A stretch of 64,000 nucleotides of DNA from VYFG01 sp965248685. Lineage in GTDB: Bacteria; Pseudomonadota; Gammaproteobacteria; Arenicellales; Poriferihabitantaceae. The translations under genes were made by a program, and so were the position numbers. Below, in pieces: positions 41,726 to 50,943 of the stretch; the stretch's first letter is position 1; the number at the start of each line of letters is the position of its first letter. A model generated the notes under the pieces. It ran no database searches. It was not told where the DNA came from and saw only the letters and a list, made by a program, of their open reading frames with translations. Location of the stretch: positions 682,001 through 746,000 of the forward strand of contig CBDFKC010000004.1 in NCBI GenBank assembly GCA_965248685.1, read 5' to 3'.

Positions 41726-42916
41726 ATGTTAATCAGCAATACACGCCGCTCGGTCCTGGCTTCTTGTTGTGGCGCCCATGCCATTCAGGATGGTCTGGTG
41801 GCGCTACAGTTTGTATTGCTGCCAATCCTGGCCCAAAGCATTGGTTTGAATTACGCCCAGGTCGGTATGCTACGGGCAATTAGCAACACGTCCATGTCTT
41901 TACTGGAGCTGCCGTCAGGCATCCTGGCTGAGCGGTTCGGCGAACGGCGGTTGCTCGCGATAGGGCTGGTGACCGCTGGTCTCGGCTATATCGGGGTGGC
42001 GTTAGCACCCAATTTTTTTATGGTGGCGTTATTTTTTCTGATTGCCGGCGCCGGTTCCGGATTTCAGCATTCCCTGGCATCCTCCCTGGTGGTGAAGAAT
42101 TTCACTGGTCCCGGTCGCAGGAAGGCGATGGGAACCTACAACTCCCTGGGAGATGGTGGCAAGCTTTCCTATACCGCCATATTCAGTCTGGGAATCGGTG
42201 CCGGATTTGCCTGGAATGCGGTGGTTGCCGGACTCGCAATTGTTTCCGTCATTTTTGGTGGGATGGTCTGGTTTGCTCTTCGCGGGATGGAGGATCAATC
42301 ACTGGTCAGAGAATCTGCGGAATCGGCGGCGAAGCTGTCTCGTTGGGGAATTATTGATCAGCGTCGGTTTGCTGCCCTGGGCCTAATGGTTTTTCTCGAT
42401 AGCACGGTGCAGGCGGTATTCCTGACGTTTCTTGCATTCGTTTTACTGGAAAAAGGTGCGGACGCTGGGCTAGCATCGGCGGCGGTGGTGCTGGCACTGG
42501 CCGGGGGTATGGTGGGGAAATTTTGCTGCGGATTTATCGCTGTCAGACTCGGCGATCGGTGGGCATTTATCCTCCTGCAAATTCTGACTATTGTCGGCAT
42601 CGCCGCCTTGATCGTGTTGCCTGCTGGTATTTTATATATTCTGCTGCCTTTAATTGGCCTGGTGGTCCAGGGGTCATCCACCGTGACCTATGGCTCCATT
42701 GCGGATCTGATAGATCAAGGTCGGCAATCTCGCGGTTTTGCCTTAATTTATAGCGTATCTACCGCGGCCTCGGTAGTCGGAACATTTGTTTTCGGACTCA
42801 TTGCCGACCACGAAGGCTTGACCACGGCTTTGTGGATTCTGGCTCTGGTGGTTGTGGTAACCCTGCCGTTTGGATTAACTCTGGCGGGTAATCAGGCTAA
42901 AGCGGTTACGCAATGA
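41726..42916 (+). CDS. MFS transporter
   Basis: 396 residues, about twelve hydrophobic segments. The loop between helices 2 and 3 reads GILAERFGERRLLAIG, the major facilitator motif A (GxLaDrxGrr). The second-half equivalent is AVRLGDRWAF. SCCGAHAIQDGLVALQFVLLPILAQSIGL at the N-terminus (in part) resembles fosmidomycin-resistance-type exporters. The substrate is unknown. It diverges from the GlpQ-like gene with an 81-bp gap. Confidence 0.88.
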   Translation: MLISNTRRSVLASCCGAHAIQDGLVALQFVLLPILAQSIGLNYAQVGMLRAISNTSMSLLELPSGILAERFGERRLLAIGLVTAGLGYIGVALAPNFFMVALFFLIAGAGSGFQHSLASSLVVKNFTGPGRRKAMGTYNSLGDGGKLSYTAIFSLGIGAGFAWNAVVAGLAIVSVIFGGMVWFALRGMEDQSLVRESAESAAKLSRWGIIDQRRFAALGLMVFLDSTVQAVFLTFLAFVLLEKGADAGLASAAVVLALAGGMVGKFCCGFIAVRLGDRWAFILLQILTIVGIAALIVLPAGILYILLPLIGLVVQGSSTVTYGSIADLIDQGRQSRGFALIYSVSTAASVVGTFVFGLIADHEGLTTALWILALVVVVTLPFGLTLAGNQAKAVTQ

Positions 42917-42993
42917 TCGCCCTATAATCGGTTGCCCTTTGCAATTAAGCGGGAACTCTGATTGAATAAACTGGTCTTTGATTGCTATAAACC

Positions 42994-43404
42994 ATGAGAG
43001 TAGATACTGTGAATATAGTTAAAACCACAGCGTTGGCGGCCCTGATCGCCAGCCTGATACCAATGGATCTGTTTGCCTCGGGGGGTGGTGGCTTCAGCCA
43101 GGGCACGACATACCAGACCGCCGTCGACAAGAAATATGAAGCCGGCAAGCTGTACTTTTATTCGGCTCGGGTCAATGGAAAAAAGGTTCGCTACTGTGTG
43201 AAAAGTGGCGAATCGGTGCAGCGACTGTCCCGTAGCTCTCTGAGAGCGTTTGAAAACTCAACCACTCGGGACCTTTCAGACAATCTGTATAACTGCGAAC
43301 AGCCCGAGCAATTAATCGCGGGGCTTATTGATTCCGATCAAGTGTCGGCGGTGGTTTACTATCTGAACAAGCGTTACCGGCTTTCTCTTTCAGGTAACAG
43401 CTAA
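42994..43404 (+). CDS. Hypothetical exported protein
   Basis: 136 residues. The N-terminus has a signal peptide (VKTTALAALIASLIPMDLFASGGG, given in part) with probable cleavage after LFA. The mature part contains FSQGTTYQTAVDKKYEAGKLYFYSARV, then RYCVKSGESVQRLSRSSLRAF and YNCEQPEQLIAGLIDSDQVSAVVYYLNKRY, with two Cys residues. The layout recalls small periplasmic proteins adapted from cytochrome-c-like folds but lacks CxxCH, so haem binding is not supported. It is followed by the convergent GT87 gene after 9 bases. Function unknown. Confidence 0.65.
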   Translation: MRVDTVNIVKTTALAALIASLIPMDLFASGGGGFSQGTTYQTAVDKKYEAGKLYFYSARVNGKKVRYCVKSGESVQRLSRSSLRAFENSTTRDLSDNLYNCEQPEQLIAGLIDSDQVSAVVYYLNKRYRLSLSGNS

Positions 43405-43412
43405 ACCACGTT

Positions 43413-44786
43413 TCAGACTCGATTAGACCGGATCGGCAGGGGTCGCCACCAGTCCCACAGGATTGCCACCAGAATTACGCCGAACTCGAGTAGGTGTAAT
43501 TGCGCTGGTAACCAGTATTGCCCCAGGTCTGATTGCCCTAGGTCGGATTGCCCAGTGGTGGACTGAATTAAATAGGAAAGTAAGATTGCGTAGCTGGCAA
43601 CCCAGGGCCAGCGCGCCGGGTATAGTACCGCAAAGGGCAGAATCCAAGGCAGGTACCAGGGATTTAAAACCGGTGAGCACAGCAGAAACAATCCGAACAC
43701 CAGATCTCCCCTGACGCTACGCTTATCCCGAGAATCCCATCCGACACCGACGCGATGGAGCAGGATGCGGATGCCGTAAAACCCGAACAAGAAACAGAAC
43801 AGTAGCAATAGCCCAAGTTTTAACCCAGAAAACGGAATGATTGGGGTCAGCAGAAAATAGATCGGGGAATTAAATACCCAACTTTGCGCCATTGCCGAGA
43901 GCCCTTCGGGATACCATATGCCCGCGCTGCCAAATAGTGCGCTGATCAATCCAATGGTTGCCAGATAGCATGCCAGGAGGAGCAACGGCTTTCGCCACGG
44001 TGGGTGATAGATTAAAAATAGTGGCAACAGCAGCAATGCGAAAACTTTTACCCCAGTCGCCAACGCCAGGAAAATACCGGAAACAGCGACTCTTGCCGAG
44101 ACCAGACTTACCATCGCCGCCACGCTCAAAAAAATAGCTGCTGCATCAGGATGGGCGGTAAAGGCAAATTCCTTGATTAATAATGGACACCAGGCGTACA
44201 ACAACAAGATATTGTGTTTGCACAGACTGCGGAGTAACAGCAGGACACCGACGTCAGCCAATGCCGCGGTCAGTTGTAACGGCCAAACCTGGCCCGGCGC
44301 AATCAAATATCCCAAGGCAAAAATCCATTGACTAACCGGGCCGTAGACCGTGGCGACATCGGGGTAATTGATCCGGGATAGAATTGACTCGAATACCGGC
44401 GCTATATCGTTACGGGAGAAATACTCGGCTGGCGCAATAGAGTAGGGGTCGCCGGACACTGCCATTCGATAGCCGTCCCATAAATAACGATAGAAGTCGT
44501 CTTCCAATATCGGTTCTCCCAATACGCCAATAGCACGAAAAATAATAGCGCTGGATAAAATCCATAAAAATGGGATTTGCTGCTGGCGTTTCTGGTACTG
44601 CCAAAAAATGATATATCCGAGACCGGCGCATCCGAAACAAATAGTCAGAAAGATTGGAATATTCATTGCACCGGTCTGTCCAGACCAGTAAGCCAGCGCG
44701 AAATAACCAACCAGGCAAGCGCCAAATCCAATGGCGAACAGGAGGTCAGCGGGAGAATACGCCTTGGTCGAATAATGTCGATTCAC
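43413..44786 (-). CDS. GT87-type polyprenol-dependent glycosyltransferase (membrane)
   Basis: 457 residues with eleven or more membrane segments. The first large periplasmic loop has ILEDDFYRYLWDGYRMAVSGDPYSIAP, with the acidic DD near the first loop characteristic of GT-C enzymes. ATVYGPVSQWIFAL is also typical. Such enzymes use polyprenyl-phosphate sugars, often mannose. A short tandem repeat GQSDLGQSDLGQ lies near the C-terminus, encoded by a 15-bp DNA repeat. The divergent GT2 gene, a likely polyprenyl-phosphate sugar synthase, fits as its donor-making partner. Confidence 0.85.
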   Translation of the reverse strand: MNRHYSTKAYSPADLLFAIGFGACLVGYFALAYWSGQTGAMNIPIFLTICFGCAGLGYIIFWQYQKRQQQIPFLWILSSAIIFRAIGVLGEPILEDDFYRYLWDGYRMAVSGDPYSIAPAEYFSRNDIAPVFESILSRINYPDVATVYGPVSQWIFALGYLIAPGQVWPLQLTAALADVGVLLLLRSLCKHNILLLYAWCPLLIKEFAFTAHPDAAAIFLSVAAMVSLVSARVAVSGIFLALATGVKVFALLLLPLFLIYHPPWRKPLLLLACYLATIGLISALFGSAGIWYPEGLSAMAQSWVFNSPIYFLLTPIIPFSGLKLGLLLLFCFLFGFYGIRILLHRVGVGWDSRDKRSVRGDLVFGLFLLCSPVLNPWYLPWILPFAVLYPARWPWVASYAILLSYLIQSTTGQSDLGQSDLGQYWLPAQLHLLEFGVILVAILWDWWRPLPIRSNRV

Positions 44787-44836
44787 ATTGCTGTATTATT
44801 AGTGAACTTAGGTATCGCGTGGTAATCGAAACCAAT

Positions 44837-45595
44837 ATGTATGCAAACCGTCATATAACCGTCATCGTTCCGGCGTATAACGAGGAGCTGTCAATCGCCA
44901 GGGTATTGAGTGATTTGCGTGGACTACACAGCAAAGAGGGTAACCCTTTGATCGACGAAATTATAGTCTGCGACAATGCATCCACCGATAAGACCCGTCA
45001 GATCGCCGAACAGTTCGCCGACACCGTGGTGGTTGAAGCTAGTCTGGGATATGGCGCGGCCTGCCAGGCCGGGCTGGCGGTTCCGGGAGAACGGGATATT
45101 ATTGTGTTTGTCGATGCCGACTGTTCAGTCAAGGTTGACGAGATGCAATTGCTGTTGGAACCGCTTCGGTTCGGTACCGATCTGGTCATTGGCTCCAGAG
45201 TGCTTGGATACCGTGAAACGGGAGCGTTGACCATTCCCCAGCGTTTTGGCAATTGGCTGGCCAGCTATTTAATTCGGCGGTTGTGGGGGAAGCCGGTTAC
45301 CGACCTGGGTCCATTTCGCAGCGTTACCTGGACCGCGCTTAAAGTCATCAATATGCAGGATCGAAAATTTGGTTGGACTGTGGAAATGCAGGTAAGGGCG
45401 ATCCAGGAAAACCTCACCATAGCGGAGGTTCCGGTATCAAGTTTAAAACGTGTGGGAAAGTCGAAAATCAGCGGTACCGTTTCCGGAGTTATTGGTGCAG
45501 GTATAGGCATTCTGGGAATGATTTTTCGTTTGCGCTGGCGTCAGCTGCACAGACCGGTCGGTGACCAACTATCGACCCACGGGTCTCGGTTATAA
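44837..45595 (+). CDS. GT2 glycosyltransferase, dolichyl-phosphate mannose synthase-like
   Basis: About 252 residues from ATG 44837; GTG 44819 is an alternative. The open frame extends upstream to 44654 only within the antisense of GT87. VIVPAYNEELSIARVLSDL, CDNASTDKT, VVVEASLGYGAACQAGL and FVDADCSV (the DxD metal motif) are GT-A signatures of the DPM1-like branch. IGSRVLGYRETGALT and GWTVEMQVRAIQENLTIAEVPV follow. A final hydrophobic stretch may contact the membrane. It probably makes a polyprenyl-phosphate sugar for the GT87 enzyme. The DUF547 gene starts 3 bases after the stop. Confidence 0.88.
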   Translation: MYANRHITVIVPAYNEELSIARVLSDLRGLHSKEGNPLIDEIIVCDNASTDKTRQIAEQFADTVVVEASLGYGAACQAGLAVPGERDIIVFVDADCSVKVDEMQLLLEPLRFGTDLVIGSRVLGYRETGALTIPQRFGNWLASYLIRRLWGKPVTDLGPFRSVTWTALKVINMQDRKFGWTVEMQVRAIQENLTIAEVPVSSLKRVGKSKISGTVSGVIGAGIGILGMIFRLRWRQLHRPVGDQLSTHGSRL

Positions 45596-45597
45596 AA

Positions 45598-46428
45598 TTG
45601 AAAAAATACAAAGTCATTGGTATTGGATTTATCCTGTTGCTGGTAGCGGCAGGTATTGGCACTAACTGGTATTTAACCCGTAATCATGCCGAAGCCGATC
45701 CCTATTGGACCCAGGCTGATAATGCCAGCAAGACCGTCATCGACCACGGGCAGTGGCAGCAGGTTCTGGACGATTATCTGGTAGTCGATTCCTCGGGAAT
45801 TAATTTATTCGATTACGAAGGGCTGGCCTATGACGAAAGCGGCGTTCTCGATCATTACCTCGCTGGATTAGCCAAAGTTGATCCAGGGAAACTTGGTAGA
45901 TCAGAACAGATGAGTTTCTGGATAAATTTATACAATGCTTTGACGGTACGGCTAATTGCGCGCAATTTTCCGGTAGACAGTATTACCAGTCTGGGAGATT
46001 CCGTCACCAGTAAGGGGCCTTGGGATGATCTCGCTATTGAAATCAATCAGCGGTCTCTTTCTCTGAATGATATTGAGCACAAAATTCTGCGGCCGATTTT
46101 TGATGATCATCGGGTTCACTTCGCGGTTAACTGTGCCAGCATCGGTTGTCCCAATCTGGCTCCCGTTGTGTTTACTGCAGGTAATATCGAAACCTTGTTG
46201 ACCGATTCAGCCAGTGGCTATCTGTCCCATCCCCGGGCCCTCCGATTCGACGGGGATCAACTCCATCTTTCCAGTCTGTTTAAATGGTATCAGCAAGACT
46301 TTGGGGATGATTTTCAGTCTACTTTAAAGACCCTGGCCCAGTACGCGCCTGAAGAGTTACGAGAACGCCTTATCAATCACCGTGGCGACGCCAGTTACGC
46401 TTATGACTGGTCGCTCAACAGTTTGTAA
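45598..46428 (+). CDS. DUF547 domain protein, membrane-anchored
   Basis: 276 residues from TTG 45598, 3 bases after the GT2 stop. The N-terminal KYKVIGIGFILLLVAAGIGTNWYL is a membrane anchor or uncleaved signal. The DUF547 motif is present: MSFWINLYNALTVRLI, then GPWDDLAIEINQRSLSLNDIEHKILRP and VHFAVNCASIGCPNLAPVVF, containing the conserved Cys-x-x-x-x-Cys. The SLFKWYQQDFG segment is also conserved. Function of the family is unknown; members are often periplasmic. It is probably co-transcribed with the GT2 gene. Confidence 0.88.
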   Translation: MKKYKVIGIGFILLLVAAGIGTNWYLTRNHAEADPYWTQADNASKTVIDHGQWQQVLDDYLVVDSSGINLFDYEGLAYDESGVLDHYLAGLAKVDPGKLGRSEQMSFWINLYNALTVRLIARNFPVDSITSLGDSVTSKGPWDDLAIEINQRSLSLNDIEHKILRPIFDDHRVHFAVNCASIGCPNLAPVVFTAGNIETLLTDSASGYLSHPRALRFDGDQLHLSSLFKWYQQDFGDDFQSTLKTLAQYAPEELRERLINHRGDASYAYDWSLNSL

Positions 46429-46448
46429 GAAATTGCAGGTGAGCCGGG

Positions 46449-47702
46449 TCAGTGACGCCAGCGCAGACGAAATAATCCGTGTATTCCCCCGTCTGAAGTA
46501 AAATAAATATTTCCATCGGGTCCAATCGCCACACCCATCGGACGCCCCCAGCGTCTGCCATCAGGTAACTGAAACCCTCGCACCAATCCGACTACCGAAG
46601 TGGCATGACCGTTAGCAAATTTCACTCTAACCAGGGCCGGAACCCTTCGACTTTCCGGGCTACCGGTGCCGGATTCTCCATCCGAGGTAGCCCAGGAACC
46701 ATGCAGCGCTACAATGGCATGACCCTGATAGGTGCCTTGTTGTTGCTTTGGGATAAAAGCGACATCCATGGGTGCATTGCGCGCCGGGAAAAACGCTTCG
46801 GGTGGAATCAGAATGTCCCGCTTAAACGGGGGCGGTGATTCGATACACTGATCACGGAAAAAACCTGCGGCAGATTTCCCGGGATCATACTGATACCAGG
46901 GCATCCCATGGACTGAGCCCTGGGTTACCCTGACAAATTGTTCTGCCGGACTATCGTATCCCAGGTGGTCTGGCCCATTATTGCTGGCATATATGGCGGC
47001 GCCATCGGGGGTCCAGTCAAAACCCACCGGATTGCGCAGTCCCGAGGCAAACGGCAGTAGTTTGGCTATGTGGTTGGATTGATCTATCTTATAAATTCCG
47101 CCGCGTCGATCATCCGCGGGATAGGAATTATCCAGCCATTGGTCGCTGCAATTGCCGCTAATGCCGAGGCTAACATATAGATGTTTATCTGGTCCAAGTT
47201 TTAAGGTGCGACTGGAATGGCCGGGTCCTCCCGGCAGCTTAAGTAACTGGCGAAACTGGTATTCCTGCATGGATGTCTTGTCTGGATTGTAGTCGGCCAC
47301 CAGAATATCGTCGGTACGGGCGATATAAATTTTCTGATCCTTGACTACCACGCTATGGGGATATCCGGGCAGGGCGACCAGCAGGTTGGCGTCGGTATAG
47401 GGTGGGTCGAGCCAGAAGACGCCACCCGAGCTGGACCCGATAAACATCCTGTCTCCATTGAAGTGAATGACTCTGGGAGAGCGCATTTGAAAATTCAGAG
47501 GTTCCAGAATGAAGTTTGGATCAACCTTCGGACTAAATTTATATCCCTCTATGGAGATTTCCTGGCTTACAAGAGATCCGCTATCGGCAAATCCATTCTC
47601 TGGCAAATTTTCTGTGGCAAAACTGCTGCCTGATCCAAGCAATATTAGAGCGATCGCCAGCCCGGTTTTTATTCTTTTTCCATGTTGGGTGCGAACAATC
47701 AT
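46449..47702 (-). CDS. PQQ-type sugar (glucose/sorbosone) dehydrogenase-like beta-propeller
   Basis: 417 residues from ATG 47702 (MIVRTQHGK); an upstream open frame to 47783 overlaps the antiporter and is not favoured. A signal peptide (GLAIALILLGSGSSFA) sends it to the periplasm. Repeated blades are visible: SPRVIHFNGDRMFIGSSSGGVFWL, LKLGPDKHLYVSLG, ASGLRNPVGFDWTPDGAAIYASNNGPDHLG, GVAIGPDGNIYFTSDGG. These are typical of soluble PQQ-dependent sugar dehydrogenases. NNGPDHLG matches the motif region near PQQ/calcium binding. Substrate is uncertain. It lies directly downstream of the antiporter gene (stop at 47716). Confidence 0.85.
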   Translation of the reverse strand: MIVRTQHGKRIKTGLAIALILLGSGSSFATENLPENGFADSGSLVSQEISIEGYKFSPKVDPNFILEPLNFQMRSPRVIHFNGDRMFIGSSSGGVFWLDPPYTDANLLVALPGYPHSVVVKDQKIYIARTDDILVADYNPDKTSMQEYQFRQLLKLPGGPGHSSRTLKLGPDKHLYVSLGISGNCSDQWLDNSYPADDRRGGIYKIDQSNHIAKLLPFASGLRNPVGFDWTPDGAAIYASNNGPDHLGYDSPAEQFVRVTQGSVHGMPWYQYDPGKSAAGFFRDQCIESPPPFKRDILIPPEAFFPARNAPMDVAFIPKQQQGTYQGHAIVALHGSWATSDGESGTGSPESRRVPALVRVKFANGHATSVVGLVRGFQLPDGRRWGRPMGVAIGPDGNIYFTSDGGIHGLFRLRWRH

Positions 47703-47715
47703 ATGGGATGAAAGT

Positions 47716-48972
47716 CTATTTTTCCTTGGTTTCACCGCTGAGTCTTTTGGCGATTTTGCCGATGGTGAGGCCTTGAACCACAATCGAAAATATTACGATC
47801 ATATAGGTGATAACCAGGAACACATCTCGTTCGCTACCAGGGGGAAGTGATAACGCCAGGGCCACGGAAATACCGCCGCGAAGCCCACCCCAGGTTAGAA
47901 TTTTTATGACATGGGGGCTGAATTTCTGCACCCCCAGCGTACGCAACAATGTGATAGGTGTACCCACCGCGATAAACCGGGAACACAATACCAGCGGGAT
48001 CGCACAGGCCCCGGCAATGATGTATGAACCGGCAAAATCCAGCACCAATACCTCGAGCCCAATCAGAACGAACAAGACCACATTGAGAATTTCGTCGAGC
48101 AATTCCCAGAAGTTATCCAAGTGATCCCTGGTGGTATTGGACATGGCATATTGGCGTCCCCGATTGCCGATCAACAATCCGGCAACTACCACCGCAATGG
48201 GGCCGGAAGTATGTAACTCGTGGGCCAGGGTATAGCCGCCTAATACAAGCGCCAGAGTCAGCAGAATCTCTACCTGATAGTTATCAACGCTCTTTAGCAG
48301 ATAAAAACCAATCATCCCCAATGACAATCCGAACAGAACACCACCCACGGCTTCCTGGGCGAATAACAGAGCAACACCGCCTACGCTTACCTGTTCCGGT
48401 TGTAGTACCAGACCCAGTATCACCACAAATACCACCACGCCAACACCATCATTAAATAATGACTCACCGGCGATTTTGGTTTCCATGCTGCGGGCAATAT
48501 TGGCTTTTTTCAGGGTCGCCATTACCGCGATTGGATCTGTCGGCGAGATCAGGGCGCCGAATAGCAGGCAATACATATAGGGCGCGCCGATTCCAAGCAG
48601 CGGAAGCAGCCAAAATACTAGGGTGCCAACGATAAACGTCGATAACAACACGCCGAATGTGGAAAGTATGCCCACGGTGAATTTCATGCTGGCAAGATCA
48701 CTGGTGCTGACATGCAGCGATCCGGCAAACAGCAGAAAGCTCAGCATCCCGTTCATAAGTGCTTTGTTGAAATCGATATTCGCCAGCATGGTTGCCGCCT
48801 GGCTGCGTATTTCCAGTATGCCGAGAACATCCAGAATGATCATCAGCAACGAAGACAACAACGCAATCAGCATGACGCCGATGGTGGTGGGAAGACCAAT
48901 AAAGCGAAAATTGATATAGGAAAACGCCGCGGATAACGAAAGTATGATGGCGAGCAGGTTAACCATATCCAT
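47716..48972 (-). CDS. CPA1-family sodium/proton antiporter (NhaP-like)
   Basis: 418 residues, about twelve hydrophobic helices. GALISPTDPIAVMATLKK and AGESLFNDGVGVVVFVV carry the conserved ND pair (NDG) of CPA1 exchangers. TWGGLRGGISVALALSLP is the family motif near the end. It exchanges Na+ or K+ for protons across the inner membrane. The start codon overlaps the argE stop in TAATG (1 base), implying coupling with the ArgE-like gene. Confidence 0.92.
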   Translation of the reverse strand: MDMVNLLAIILSLSAAFSYINFRFIGLPTTIGVMLIALLSSLLMIILDVLGILEIRSQAATMLANIDFNKALMNGMLSFLLFAGSLHVSTSDLASMKFTVGILSTFGVLLSTFIVGTLVFWLLPLLGIGAPYMYCLLFGALISPTDPIAVMATLKKANIARSMETKIAGESLFNDGVGVVVFVVILGLVLQPEQVSVGGVALLFAQEAVGGVLFGLSLGMIGFYLLKSVDNYQVEILLTLALVLGGYTLAHELHTSGPIAVVVAGLLIGNRGRQYAMSNTTRDHLDNFWELLDEILNVVLFVLIGLEVLVLDFAGSYIIAGACAIPLVLCSRFIAVGTPITLLRTLGVQKFSPHVIKILTWGGLRGGISVALALSLPPGSERDVFLVITYMIVIFSIVVQGLTIGKIAKRLSGETKEK

Positions 48973-50189
48973 TAGTTTTCTCCGCCGTTATTTGCCAGCT
49001 GCTGTAGCGAAAGAATCGAGCGCAGGTAGATTGCGGTAGCCTTGGTGAGTTGGTCGATTTCCACGTATTCATCCAGGGTATGGGCCTGTCGAATCGAACC
49101 AGGGCCACAAATTACCGCCGGGCACAGCAGATTCGGCGCGTCGGTTCCGCCGGTGAATGGCTCCAGTCGGGTTTGGGATTTCATGGTTTGGGAAAACGCC
49201 GCGGCGATATGCTGGACAATGGGCGAATCCACTGGGGTATCCAGCGCCGAGGTAACGATGGATGGTTCGCCAATGTCATAGTTAAAATTCGGTATGTCTG
49301 TAACCAGTGGATCCAGTCGCTGACGGTATTCGCTGACAACCTGTTCCAGGGATTCGCCCACCAGGGTGCGGCGGTCAACTTCCAGTTGGCAGTAATCTGG
49401 AACCGAGGAAGCGATGTCTCCACCGCGAATAACTCCAGGGCCAAATCGGCCATGACCGCAGATTGGATGGGCCGGTCGCGACTTGAGCTCGTCATTGTAG
49501 TCAGCAAACGCATCCACAACCCTGGCCATGTGAAAGATGGCATTGACGCCTTGCTCCGGAACGCTGGAATGGCAGGCTTTGCCATAGGTTCGAATGTGCA
49601 TACAAAGTTGCCCCTTATGGGCATGGCACACTTCGAGTTCGGTGGGTTCTCCGACAATAGCAAAATCTGGAATAGGGCCGTTCTGGCGAATCTCCTTGGA
49701 CCCAATCATGCTATGTTCTTCGTCGGCAATACCGGCGATCAGCAAGTCACCGTCAAGTTCTATGTCATTTTCAATAATTACCCGGGCCACTTCCAGATAG
49801 CTGGCGAGTCCGGCTTTCATGTCGCAGGAGCCACGCCCATATATTCTATTGTCCTTAATAACCGGATCAAAAGGGTTGCTATAGCCTTCTACCCCCACGG
49901 TATCGAGGTGTCCGGCCAACATGATGCAAGGACCGTTTCCAGTCCCTTTTATCCGGCCGAAGATATTCGGTCGTCCCGCGACAACGTCGCGCCGCGACGT
50001 CAATAATCCAAGCTGGTCCATATGGGACTGATAAAAGTCGGCGATTTCAAGTTCCCGGCAGCTTTCGCTGGCTGGTTGGTCGAATGGATTAACGCTTGGA
50101 ATTGCGATCATGTCGCGCAGTAGTTCTACCGTCTTTGGCGGATTAATCTGGGCCAGTAGCTGGTCGACAGGGTAGGGAGTTTGACTCAT
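48972..50189 (-). CDS. argE: ArgE/DapE-family (M20) deacetylase-like peptidase
   Basis: 405 residues. Metal ligands of the M20 fold are visible: His/Asp in LAGHLDTVGVEG, Asp in GRGSCDMKAGLASYLE, Glu in GIADEEHSMIG, and GGTDAPNLL near the C-terminus. The small lid domain lies between. ArgE removes the acetyl group from N-acetylornithine, but close relatives act on other acyl amino acids, so the symbol is tentative. The gene is linked by a 1-base overlap to a sodium/proton antiporter rather than to arg genes, which favours caution. Confidence 0.85.
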   Translation of the reverse strand: MSQTPYPVDQLLAQINPPKTVELLRDMIAIPSVNPFDQPASESCRELEIADFYQSHMDQLGLLTSRRDVVAGRPNIFGRIKGTGNGPCIMLAGHLDTVGVEGYSNPFDPVIKDNRIYGRGSCDMKAGLASYLEVARVIIENDIELDGDLLIAGIADEEHSMIGSKEIRQNGPIPDFAIVGEPTELEVCHAHKGQLCMHIRTYGKACHSSVPEQGVNAIFHMARVVDAFADYNDELKSRPAHPICGHGRFGPGVIRGGDIASSVPDYCQLEVDRRTLVGESLEQVVSEYRQRLDPLVTDIPNFNYDIGEPSIVTSALDTPVDSPIVQHIAAAFSQTMKSQTRLEPFTGGTDAPNLLCPAVICGPGSIRQAHTLDEYVEIDQLTKATAIYLRSILSLQQLANNGGEN

Positions 50190-50321
50190 TTTAATGTCAG
50201 GGGTATTTGATGCCCGATTCTTGCATTGTTTGGTGCGATCAACAAATTTACTTGACTGACGAAGGTCGATTCAGCAGATATACTTGGCCAACTTTTAAAA
50301 CACCAGCTGGGAATCAAAAAC

Positions 50322-50921
50322 ATGAGTAGCGCAAAAAACAATACGGAAAAATCCCCCAAGCGTTGTAGTTGGTGCGGAGACGAACCAATTTATGTCGACT
50401 ACCATGACAAGGAGTGGGGCGTCCCGCTACACGACGAAAGACTATTGTTTGAATTTCTTTGTCTGGAAGGCGCTCAGGCAGGTCTTAGCTGGATTACGAT
50501 TCTCAAGAAACGGGAAAATTATCGCGCCGCGTTCGACCAATTTGATGCGGAAAAAATTGCCCGCTACAGCGACAAGAGAATTCAAAAACTGCTGATCAAT
50601 CCAGGCATCGTCAGGAATAAACTGAAGGTGAATGGTTTCGTTAAGAACGCCAAAGCATATCTTGCCATGCGTGACCAGGGCTTAACCCTTGATCAATACT
50701 TCTGGGATTTTGTTGATGGCAAACCGCTTAAAAACCGTCGACGAACCATGTCCCAGGTACCAGCGAATACCGCCATGTCTGACAGCATTTGCAAGGATTT
50801 GAAAAAACGCGGATTCACTTTTGTCGGATCGACCATTGTCTATGCATTTATGCAGGCCTCTGGCATGGTCAATGACCATATGGTCGGGTGTTTTCGATAC
50901 GATGGTGTGGACCCGGACTGA
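50322..50921 (+). CDS. tag: DNA-3-methyladenine glycosylase I (Tag)
   Basis: 199 residues. KRCSWCGDEPIYVDYHDKEWGVPLHDERLLFEFLCLEGAQAGLSW (in part) contains the zinc-binding Cys residues and the DxEWG element of Tag. WITILKKRENYRAAF, NPGIVRNKLKVNGFVKNAKAYL and FVGSTIVYAFMQASGMVNDHMVGCFRY match throughout. It removes 3-methyladenine from DNA in base-excision repair. The C-terminal His/Cys (HMVGC) completes the zinc site. It diverges from argE with a 132-bp gap. Confidence 0.95.
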   Translation: MSSAKNNTEKSPKRCSWCGDEPIYVDYHDKEWGVPLHDERLLFEFLCLEGAQAGLSWITILKKRENYRAAFDQFDAEKIARYSDKRIQKLLINPGIVRNKLKVNGFVKNAKAYLAMRDQGLTLDQYFWDFVDGKPLKNRRRTMSQVPANTAMSDSICKDLKKRGFTFVGSTIVYAFMQASGMVNDHMVGCFRYDGVDPD

Positions 50922-50943
50922 GTCCCGCTTGCAGCATTAAATT

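Noticed and set aside
42994..43404. Cytochrome c-like protein
   Set aside because: No CxxCH haem-attachment motif is present; only a loose resemblance in layout.
47703..47783. N-terminal extension of the sugar dehydrogenase
   Set aside because: Overlaps the antiporter 3' end; a normal signal peptide begins at ATG 47702.
49050..50006. 318-codon plus-strand frame opposite argE
   Set aside because: Antisense shadow; the argE product has all M20 metal-ligand motifs on the other strand.
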